Shown here: positions 16,720 to 22,668 of the stretch, in pieces
Layout of the letters: the number at the start of each line of letters is the position of its first letter
Position numbering within the stretch: the first letter of the stretch is position 1
Source: Verrucomicrobiota bacterium
GTDB taxonomy: Bacteria > Verrucomicrobiota > Verrucomicrobiia > Limisphaerales > UBA1100
Direction of reading: 5' to 3'
Length of the DNA: 23,692 nucleotides
Assembly: GCA_028872645.1 (NCBI GenBank)
Contig: JAPKDK010000015.1
Span: forward strand, 1-23,692
The notes under the pieces: generated by a model
Database searches by the model: none
Seen by the model: only the letters and a program-made list of their open reading frames with translations
What the model was told of the DNA's origin: nothing
Position numbers and translations under genes: made by a program

Positions 16720-17042
16720 TTCGCCTCTGCTGGTTGACGAAGCAACGCGGCCAAGTCACTTTTTTCAAGCCGCCGTTCGGCAATGCCGATCATTGCGTCG
16801 TAGAGTTTCATTTCGTCAAAGGTGGCATCGATGCCGTTGAGATCCAAAAAGTTGATGGCACTCAACATTCCGGTGCGCTTGTTGCCGTCAACGAAGCACT
16901 GGCTCTGGGCAAGGTGGAACGCATACGCGGCGGAGAGAAATCCTGACTCATCGCGCAAACCCGCGGAGCCGCCAAACATTTTGAGGGATTCCCCGTGGAA
17001 ATATTGGATTTCTTCCCGCGACAAGAATCGCGGCTCGCTCAC
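16716..17042 (-). CDS. Doc-type Fic protein, shortened and missing catalytic His
   Basis: A 108-residue Fic/Doc-family protein. Doc toxins AMP-ylate or phosphorylate targets such as EF-Tu. The core is recognisable: GGSAGLRDE, AAYAFHLA, then FVDGNKRTG (50-58) and FLDLNG. Two key defects are seen. The catalytic motif of P1 Doc, His-Ile-Phe-Asn-Asp-Ala-Asn-Lys-Arg, has Gln48 here in place of the His (codon CAG). Only five residues separate GLRDE from AAYAFHLA, where P1 Doc has 26, so one helix region is lost. The frame is otherwise open and has a GTG start overlapping the antitoxin stop (GTGA). I infer a catalytically dead relative, kept either as a regulator or as a decaying remnant. Confidence 0.82.
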   Translation of the reverse strand: MSEPRFLSREEIQYFHGESLKMFGGSAGLRDESGFLSAAYAFHLAQSQCFVDGNKRTGMLSAINFLDLNGIDATFDEMKLYDAMIGIAERRLEKSDLAALLRQPAEAK

Positions 17043-17221
17043 TGGGCTAGTTTCCGAAAGAGGTTGTCGTATTTATGAAGATTCCTTTGTGTGAATTCCT
17101 TCACTTCCGGAGAGACTGCTTCAGTGGAATCCGAGCGATGCGATTGGATATAGCATTCCACCTCCGCGCGTTCCTCAGGCGGGAGGGTCTTGATTTGCTC
17201 GATAACTTCGCTTGCAGTCAT
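17039..17221 (-). CDS. Small antitoxin partner of the Doc-like protein
   Basis: A 60-residue acidic protein, MTASEVIEQIKTLPPEERAE then a C-terminal segment ending in NLFRKLAQ. The N-terminal helix pattern (EVIEQIKxLPPEE) and the FRKLAQ end are typical of small antitoxins encoded directly before Doc-type toxins in Verrucomicrobiota and relatives. It overlaps the Doc gene by four bases. No DNA-binding domain of the Phd type is obvious, so autoregulation is not shown. It lies 42 nt after the DUF116-polyprenyl synthase gene, with no promoter recognised between them. Confidence 0.68.
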   Translation of the reverse strand: MTASEVIEQIKTLPPEERAEVECYIQSHRSDSTEAVSPEVKEFTQRNLHKYDNLFRKLAQ

Positions 17222-17263
17222 GACGGGAAGGTAACGCGGAATGGCGGAAATAACAAGCCGCGC

Positions 17264-19018
17264 TTAGCGGGTCACGCTCGCCGCGCCGTTGCTGTTTTGG
17301 CCTCGGACTTTTTCCAGCTCGCTGATTTCCTGGACTTCGCTGCACCAGCCTTTGACGACGGTGTCGTTGAAAATTTTACCGATGACGCGGCGGAGGAGAC
17401 CCTTGAGGTTGGCGTTTTCCAAATCGGTCAGCGAGCGGATGGCAAGTTCTTTATAGGTGAGCTGCAAATCTTCGGCGCGTTTTACGGCTTTGAGGTCGAG
17501 GTACCATTGCTCGATTTGCGCGAAGGTGACGCCCTCGGGCAATTGCCGCCGCCACACCTGGGCGAGCTGTTCCTTTTGGTCGCCCCTAGCTTTCTCGTGG
17601 GCGACGGCAAGCAGCAGCGTGGGGCGGAGGCTGGCGAGGTCGTTGGTTTCGCCTTCCTCGCCGAGGTCGGAGAGGTCGTCGCGAATTTGATAGGCGATGC
17701 CGAGATTTTTGCTGTACTCGCCGAGCACTTCGGAGACTTTCTCGTACTTGTCGAGGTCGGCGGAAATGGAGCCGAGTCGCAGGGCGACTTCAAATGCGGG
17801 CGCGGTTTTTTGGCGGAAAATATCGAGAACTTGGACGGATTTGAGCGGTTCAGGATTACGCTGCCAAACCAGCTCTGCGCCTTGGCCTCGGCAAAGATGG
17901 CGCTGGCCGTTGGCGGCCACTTGCAGCATTGCGGCGCGTTGTTCGGTGGAAAGTTTCGTTTCACCGATGAGGCGGTAGCCTTCGCCGATGAGCAGATCCC
18001 CCACGTTCAGCGCCACGCCGAGGCCGTGTTCTTTGTGCAATGTTTTTTCACCGTAACGCTCGGCGTCTTCATCTTCGATGTCGTCGTGGATGAGCGAGGC
18101 TTTGTGGAAACACTCGACGGCGACGGCGACTTTTTTGAGATCATCGGGAACGGCTTCGGTGGCATCATCGCGGAGGGCTTGATACGCCGCCACGCTGAGG
18201 AAAGGCCGCCAGCGTTTGCCGGCGCGGGCGAGCCAGTTGCGGCCGATGGCTTCGGTTTCGCCTTCGCCTTCGCCCATAATTGCAGCGAGCGACTCGGGCG
18301 TGAACCACGTTTCCACTTCGTCGTGGAGCCCGCTCAAATCCAAACGGCGCGTGTGGTCGTCACTGGTGAGGTAAATATAATCCCAAATCCAATCTTCATC
18401 GACGGCGGTGTCGATGCAATCATCCTGCAGCAACGGAATCGCCACGCCCGGCACGGCCGCCGCTTCCATGTACGGGAAAGCACGCTCGAGCACGGGGATG
18501 CACGCCACGCCGACGATGGCGTCAATCTTGCCGGTCTGGATGAGGCTCATCACGATGGCGCTGCCCTCGGCGACGAGTGCCGCGTAGCCGAGCTTCTCCG
18601 CCTCGTATTCCAAATCCTGAATGCTGCACAGTCCGCAGCTTTTGCAAAGCAGCCCAAACTCATCAAAGGGTGCGGGGCACTTGGCCTCCACGCGGAGGCA
18701 TTTTGGGACCATCAACAGGCGGCGCTCGAAGGGCACGGCGGCGAGTGTTTCGCGCCAGAGTTCGTTGTTGATGAGAATGCCGATGTAGTCGCGGTAAATT
18801 TCCTTGGTTCCGAGCGCGGCGACCAATACGTCGGCGTGCACTTTGAGGTCTTCCATCGGCACCGGCGGCACGAGGGTTTGCTCGGCCACATAATGCCGCA
18901 CCTCGCGCAGGATGGTTTCGCGTTCCTCGCGGGTCTGGGGAATATTCTCGCGCGGCGTCCGCGGCTTGCGCTGCGGAACGACCCGTGGAATTTTCAATGG
19001 TGCGCTGGCGGTGGTCAT
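17264..19018 (-). CDS. DUF116 - polyprenyl diphosphate synthase fusion
   Basis: A 584-residue fusion. Residues about 85-215 form a DUF116 domain with its cysteine pattern: Cys107, Cys114, Cys125, Cys128, Cys131 (CLRVEAKC...CKSCGLC) and Cys173 in GVACIP, likely a metal or iron-sulfur site. Residues about 235-560 are a trans-isoprenyl diphosphate synthase: AGKRWRP at 266-272, first Asp-rich motif DDIED (312-316), KTLHKEHG, and second Asp-rich motif DDLSD (447-451). The usual GKxT after the second motif is replaced by SLRPT. The product chain length is unknown. Both Asp-rich motifs are intact, so catalysis is likely. The gene follows the ferredoxin gene by 82 nt. Fusion with a cysteine-rich domain suggests redox or metal control of isoprenoid synthesis, which is inference. 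Confidence 0.87.
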   Translation of the reverse strand: MTTASAPLKIPRVVPQRKPRTPRENIPQTREERETILREVRHYVAEQTLVPPVPMEDLKVHADVLVAALGTKEIYRDYIGILINNELWRETLAAVPFERRLLMVPKCLRVEAKCPAPFDEFGLLCKSCGLCSIQDLEYEAEKLGYAALVAEGSAIVMSLIQTGKIDAIVGVACIPVLERAFPYMEAAAVPGVAIPLLQDDCIDTAVDEDWIWDYIYLTSDDHTRRLDLSGLHDEVETWFTPESLAAIMGEGEGETEAIGRNWLARAGKRWRPFLSVAAYQALRDDATEAVPDDLKKVAVAVECFHKASLIHDDIEDEDAERYGEKTLHKEHGLGVALNVGDLLIGEGYRLIGETKLSTEQRAAMLQVAANGQRHLCRGQGAELVWQRNPEPLKSVQVLDIFRQKTAPAFEVALRLGSISADLDKYEKVSEVLGEYSKNLGIAYQIRDDLSDLGEEGETNDLASLRPTLLLAVAHEKARGDQKEQLAQVWRRQLPEGVTFAQIEQWYLDLKAVKRAEDLQLTYKELAIRSLTDLENANLKGLLRRVIGKIFNDTVVKGWCSEVQEISELEKVRGQNSNGAASVTR

Positions 19019-19100
19019 TCAGTTCAAAAACCGGCCGAGCCGGTGGCGTTGCGTGTGCGGCAGTTTCGCGGATGTGAGACGCCAATGCGAGTGGAATGTT

Positions 19101-19970
19101 TCAAGCAAGTTGACCTGACTTCTGAGCCGCCAAGGCCGCGGTTGCCTTGGCGTTAGCGGCGGCTGATTTTATGGCAATTTCATCGGCGCTGGGGAGGCTT
19201 TGCAAAACTTCGAGCGGGATGTCGATGTCGGCTTCGGCGGCGAGTTTGGTGAGGCACTTGGTGCGTTCGCCGAGCGCTTTGTCCGAGCTGCGTTCGTTGG
19301 AAAAACGACTGCGGGAGCGTTGGCTTCGGTCGCGGAGCATTTGGTACACGTCACCACCGAGCAGCGCGGAGATGTCGATTTTCATTTTCTCGCGATTGAG
19401 ATCACCATCGCTCACCACGGCGCCATTGATGGGCCCGCTTTTGTATTTAGGAAACATAATGGCCGCCTCGGGGCACACGCGACTGCAAGCGGGACAGTTG
19501 GTTTTGCAGTTGTCGTTGTTTTGTACTTGGATTTTCTGCTCGTCATCCACCCCGTAAACGTCGAATAAACAAAACGAAAGACACTGCATGCAGTTCGTGC
19601 AGCGGTCGTAATCGATGACCGGAAACCACGGCTTCCATTCGCCATGCTGAGCGGTTTGGGTGGACTCGCGTTCCTCCTCAACCAGCGCCGTGATGCCCTC
19701 GGGATCGAGCCCATCAATATCGCGAAACCGAATTGGCACCGCGCCATTGGCATCCTCCGCCTCCGGCGCTTGGCCATTTTCAAAACGCCCGAGCACCAAC
19801 AGCGTACTGTCATCCGCCGGCGCCACTGTGCCCGAGCCGGCGCAAGTTACTGCGTACCCTTTCCTCAGCAGCGCAGTCAACGTGGAGCCACGCTCCGCCG
19901 CATCCAAAGTCGCCGCGCCCGCGCCCTCATAAAGGACGATTCGCAAAGTGGTCTCGTCAGCAATGGCCAT
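19101..19970 (-). CDS. Two-cluster 4Fe-4S ferredoxin-type protein
   Basis: A 289-residue protein with a ferredoxin core. Cys124, Cys127, Cys130 and Cys134 form one CX2CX2CX3C cluster motif, and Cys155, Cys159, Cys162, Cys166 (CX3CX2CX3CP) form the second, so two 4Fe-4S clusters are expected. Residues 1-110 form an unrecognised N-terminal domain with an alpha/beta pattern. Residues about 185-289 are a charged, Arg/Ala-rich tail without a known domain. It starts two bases after the stop of the HdrA-like gene, so tight co-translation is likely. The expected role is electron transfer among the neighbouring iron-sulfur or thiol proteins; the partners are inferred from position. Confidence 0.84.
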   Translation of the reverse strand: MAIADETTLRIVLYEGAGAATLDAAERGSTLTALLRKGYAVTCAGSGTVAPADDSTLLVLGRFENGQAPEAEDANGAVPIRFRDIDGLDPEGITALVEEERESTQTAQHGEWKPWFPVIDYDRCTNCMQCLSFCLFDVYGVDDEQKIQVQNNDNCKTNCPACSRVCPEAAIMFPKYKSGPINGAVVSDGDLNREKMKIDISALLGGDVYQMLRDRSQRSRSRFSNERSSDKALGERTKCLTKLAAEADIDIPLEVLQSLPSADEIAIKSAAANAKATAALAAQKSGQLA

Positions 19971-19972
19971 TG

Positions 19973-20368
19973 TTAAATTTTCTTTTCCCCTTCCGTTGCC
20001 GCCGCCAATCCATCGGCGGACAGATTGGGAGTCACCTTTTCTTCAAGCAGCGCGTGCGCCGCGTCTTCGGCGGATAACTCGCGCATATTCACCACCTCCG
20101 TACGCTCGGCATTCAATGGCGCTTGCGAGCCGCCGAACAGCCATTTCACCGCGCGCGGATAACACGCCGCAATCTTCACTGGTGCCTCCCCCGCCGCTAA
20201 TCGTTTGAGTGCGGGGTCACGTCGCGCGGCCATCTCACACAAATCCGCCACCGCCTCAAAAGCTTGGCCCGATTCGCACAATGATTTTAGCACGCCCGTC
20301 TTGACGTCCTCCGGCACCACTTGTGCGTAGTTGCAATGGCAAAAAAGAATGCGCGGTTTGTCGGCCAT
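19973..20368 (-). CDS. Small cysteine protein resembling HdrA N-terminal domain
   Basis: A 131-residue soluble protein. It begins with a beta strand and CHC (Cys10-His11-Cys12), followed by Cys31 and Cys44, and then KIAACYPRAVKWLF with Cys69. This order resembles the N-terminal domain of heterodisulfide reductase subunit HdrA, which has CHCG near the N-terminus and a VVAACSPR-type strand later. The flavin and ferredoxin parts of HdrA are missing, but a separate ferredoxin gene follows by two bases. ATG 20368 is chosen over a codon 13 residues earlier because the beta strand and CHC begin just after it. The link to HdrA is my own pattern reading, not a confirmed hit. The last 45 residues are not recognised. 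Confidence 0.7.
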   Translation of the reverse strand: MADKPRILFCHCNYAQVVPEDVKTGVLKSLCESGQAFEAVADLCEMAARRDPALKRLAAGEAPVKIAACYPRAVKWLFGGSQAPLNAERTEVVNMRELSAEDAAHALLEEKVTPNLSADGLAAATEGEKKI

Positions 20369-20415
20369 GAATGCGGCAAGAGTAATGGTGCAGATTGATT
20401 TTGGCAACGCGTAAG

Positions 20416-21525
20416 TCAGGCGAGATCGGTCACGCGGTGGGTGGGCTCGGGTTTGCCGGGGCGGAAGTGTTCAAGGTGGTCGAGGGTGGCCGTGAGGGTT
20501 TGGGGGGCGTTGGCGAGGGCGGTTTCGACGGCGGCTTTTAATGTTTCGGGGTCGGCTTCGGCGCGGAGGTTGATGATGAGTTGGGCGCTTTCGATGGGGG
20601 CGTCGAGGTCGGCGGAGAGTTCGGGGACGTAATCATTTCGCACGAGGTTGATAATGGCGACTTGGCCGCCGAGGCTCGCATCGGGGCTGAGGGTCATTTT
20701 GAGGTGGGCGATTTCAGCGGATTGTTCGTTGAGTTGTTTTTGGATGTCTGCCGCAAATTGTTGCAGCACGGGCTGGGCTTCGAAGGGGTCGGGGGCACGG
20801 AGCTGCGCGGTGGCGTTGAGCCAGCCGAGGAGGGCTTCGCCTTCGGCGTAGAGTTCGTAGTCCACTTCCATAACGGCCCGGGCGATTTGTTCGGCGGCGG
20901 TGATGCGCGCGAACCAGTCCTTCAAGCCCTCGCCATTGCGGGCGGAGATTTGGAGGACTTCGGCGTTGGGAAATTCATCTGCAAGTTTTTCGTGGAGCGC
21001 AGCGAGTGTGTCGGCTTCGAGCAATTCGGTTTTGTTGATGACGATGAGGTCGGCTTCCTCGAGTTGTTTGCGGTAAATATAAGTGACCTTTTCAGAAAAC
21101 TGACCGCCTTCGCTGAGGCCGAAAATGCGCGCGGCACGGATGGGGTCAACCAACACGCTAAGCGGGGCGATGCTGAATTCATCCCCATAAATTCGCCGCA
21201 ACGGATAAGTGACCGTCGCTACCAAATCGGTGCAACTGCCGACGGGCTCGGCGATGAACACGTTGGGCCGTGATTGTTCGGTGAGCTTGGCAGCGGCATC
21301 GACGAGTGAATTGAACCGGCAACAAAAACAGCCGCCGGGAATTTCCTCCGTGGCAAACCCCTTCGCGCGCAGCATCGCGGTATCGACCAACTCGCGCCCT
21401 TGGTCATTGGTGATGAGCCCCACGGTGCGGCCGGCATCGCTCAGGTGTTGCGCCAGCGCGGCGACGCAAGTTGTTTTGCCCGCGCCGAGGAAGCCGCCAA
21501 TCATGATGTACCGCGCGCGACTCAT
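20416..21525 (-). CDS. CobW/G3E-family P-loop GTPase (metallochaperone type)
   Basis: A 369-residue G3E GTPase. Walker A is GGFLGAGKTT (10-19), the conserved CxCC metal motif is GGCFCC (Cys66, Cys68, Cys69), the AEPVGSCT switch follows, and the base-recognition motif is NKTE. The C-terminal part (from about 215) is a CobW-C-like domain. This family delivers Zn, Co, Ni or Fe to client proteins. ATG 21525 is chosen because homology begins there; it overlaps the stop of the GcvH-like gene (ATGA). Possible clients are the cysteine-rich proteins encoded next to it. The metal cannot be told from the sequence. Confidence 0.9.
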   Translation of the reverse strand: MSRARYIMIGGFLGAGKTTCVAALAQHLSDAGRTVGLITNDQGRELVDTAMLRAKGFATEEIPGGCFCCRFNSLVDAAAKLTEQSRPNVFIAEPVGSCTDLVATVTYPLRRIYGDEFSIAPLSVLVDPIRAARIFGLSEGGQFSEKVTYIYRKQLEEADLIVINKTELLEADTLAALHEKLADEFPNAEVLQISARNGEGLKDWFARITAAEQIARAVMEVDYELYAEGEALLGWLNATAQLRAPDPFEAQPVLQQFAADIQKQLNEQSAEIAHLKMTLSPDASLGGQVAIINLVRNDYVPELSADLDAPIESAQLIINLRAEADPETLKAAVETALANAPQTLTATLDHLEHFRPGKPEPTHRVTDLA

Positions 21526-21986
21526 TCCTGTGCTTTTTGTTGCTCGAGCATTTTGTCGATGGTTTGGTTGAGGATAGCGGCGTAGCCCTCGGCGTCCACG
21601 CATTTGTCATCGAGCGCGCCGCGCGCCTCATAAAGCCAGCCGTCACCGTAAGGTTTTTTGTTAATGAGCGCGATGTTCGTTTGCAACTCGGGGTTGGTGC
21701 CAACAAATTCCCCAGCGCAAAATCCATACACATCCGAGATCGCCTTGAAGCCTTCGACCCACCCAAGAATTTGCCCCGCCTCAATTGCGGCCCCGCCCTT
21801 CACCTCAAATCCGTGGTCCACCATATCCCCCAACATTCTTGTGGCGAATTTTGTAAACCCAATCCGCCACACGCCATCGGTCATTTCCCGCGCCCAGAAA
21901 TGCGACGGACTGTAGCGGCAATCCACCGGCAATCGCGTGACAAAATGCGTGCGCTTGAACAGTAACGGTTTTTCGAGGTCAGGCAT
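21522..21986 (-). CDS. GcvH-like lipoyl carrier protein
   Basis: A 154-residue protein with a clear GcvH fold: RYSPSHFWAREMTDGVWRIG, then LGDMVDHG and GWVEGFKAISDVYGFCAGEF, with Lys81 at the lipoylation site (E. coli GcvH has ESVKAASD). The C-terminal helix and PYGDGWLYE also match. Differences from true GcvH are a longer N-terminus (about 15 residues), Gly-Phe before the lysine, and Cys90 close to the lipoyl hairpin. No other glycine-cleavage gene (gcvT, gcvP) is nearby; the neighbours are a GTPase and iron-sulfur proteins. It therefore resembles the GcvH-like carriers of the sulfur-oxidising sHdr system (LbpA), which is a parallel and not an identification. ATG 21986 begins the homology; the longer open frame does not add conserved sequence. 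Confidence 0.85.
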   Translation of the reverse strand: MPDLEKPLLFKRTHFVTRLPVDCRYSPSHFWAREMTDGVWRIGFTKFATRMLGDMVDHGFEVKGGAAIEAGQILGWVEGFKAISDVYGFCAGEFVGTNPELQTNIALINKKPYGDGWLYEARGALDDKCVDAEGYAAILNQTIDKMLEQQKAQE

Positions 21987-22038
21987 GGAGGCGATAGGAA
22001 AGCACAGAAGTTTGGGCTCGAAAAGCACGCAATGATGT

Positions 22039-22051
22039 GGTTGAATCAACC
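22039..22051. promoter_or_regulatory. 13-bp palindrome between divergent operons
   Basis: GGTTGAATCAACC has perfect 6-bp arms around one base. It lies in the 113 bases between the GcvH-like operon (minus) and the small-protein/nucleotidyltransferase/cysteine desulfurase genes (plus), where an operator could control both. No promoter boxes were recognised, so this is only a candidate. Confidence 0.3.
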
Positions 22052-22099
22052 CATGAGCCAAACTGAGACATACACCATGAAAGTCAAGGGCAGGCGAAG

Positions 22100-22243
22100 G
22101 TGGATATCGACCGGGCGGAGGGTTTTTTGAAAATGGCTCAGGAACTGCACCGCGGCAACCGATTTGTTCCCAAGGGTGTTTGGCGTTTCAAGACTCATGA
22201 GGAGGCGGACGAATGGATGCTTCGGATGATCACGAGGAGCTAG
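22100..22243 (+). CDS. Small conserved-type protein encoded before a nucleotidyltransferase
   Basis: A 47-residue open frame from GTG 22100 (VDIDRAEGFLKMAQELHRGN, then RFVPKGVWRFKTHEEADEW) to TAG 22241. The VPKGVWRFKTHEEADEW pattern is typical, in my recollection, of small proteins encoded just before AbiEii-like nucleotidyltransferases. AGGCG lies about ten bases upstream of the GTG. An in-frame stop 12 codons before the GTG limits the N-terminus, and there is no ATG in between, so the gene may be shortened at the 5' end. Its 3' end overlaps the next reading frame. Confidence 0.5.
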   Translation: MDIDRAEGFLKMAQELHRGNRFVPKGVWRFKTHEEADEWMLRMITRS

Positions 22244-22668
22244 AGTCGCGTTGCCCACGGGGGAAGGCCTCGCGTTGCTCTGCCGCCATCCTTCAGCACG
22301 GCTTTGCTCGTGCGAATATGGATATCGATTTGCTGATCGATACCTCACCAGAAAATATGGAGAAGATTAAAGTCACAATGATGTACCTGCCTGATGGCGC
22401 AGCGCGCGAAGTGCGGGTGGAAGATTTTGACGATTGCAACGTGGTGAGGGTCGCGGATGGAGTGGGAGTGAATTTAATGAAACAAGCCTGCGGGATCGAT
22501 TACGAGGAAGCATTTTCTAAAACCATGATAAAGGAAACAATGGGAGTGCTGTTTCGTATGGCCACGTTGGAACTGTTCTGGAAGATGAGGCAAACCGTTC
22601 GCGCAAAGGGCGAGGCAGATCGAATTTTCATTCAAAACAAACTAGCGGAACGCGAGGGCGAGGATTGA
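22213..22668 (+). CDS. AbiEii-like nucleotidyltransferase, N-terminally shortened
   Basis: The frame encodes up to 151 residues. From about residue 26 it matches the nucleotidyltransferase fold, ILQHGFARANMDIDLLIDTSPE, with the Asp-X-Asp metal motif (Asp37, Asp39), then VVRVADGVGVNLMKQACGIDY and a C-terminal helical part with FWKM and an Arg/Lys-rich end. Full-length relatives have a further strand-helix (about 25 residues) and a Gly-Gly motif before HGFAR; here Cys-Ser stands where Gly-Gly is expected, and only about 15 codons separate the end of the small gene from HGFAR. I infer a truncated, perhaps decaying, copy. Some relatives act as toxins or tRNA-modifying nucleotidyltransferases. Its stop overlaps the start of the next gene (TTGA). 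The ATG at 22318 is an alternative start. Confidence 0.62.
   Translation: MDASDDHEELESRCPRGKASRCSAAILQHGFARANMDIDLLIDTSPENMEKIKVTMMYLPDGAAREVRVEDFDDCNVVRVADGVGVNLMKQACGIDYEEAFSKTMIKETMGVLFRMATLELFWKMRQTVRAKGEADRIFIQNKLAEREGED

Noticed and set aside
17075..19156. Long plus-strand open frame (693 codons) opposite the DUF116-synthase gene
   Set aside because: It is antisense to a gene with clear domain motifs; such long frames arise from high GC at third codon positions, and its translation is low in recognisable motifs.
21522..21986. Assignment as glycine cleavage system H protein
   Set aside because: No gcvT or gcvP nearby and differences around the lipoyl lysine; kept as GcvH-like only.
22046..22348. 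Minus-strand 100-codon frame upstream of the GcvH-like gene
   Set aside because: It is antisense to the small-protein and nucleotidyltransferase frames, which have recognisable motifs.
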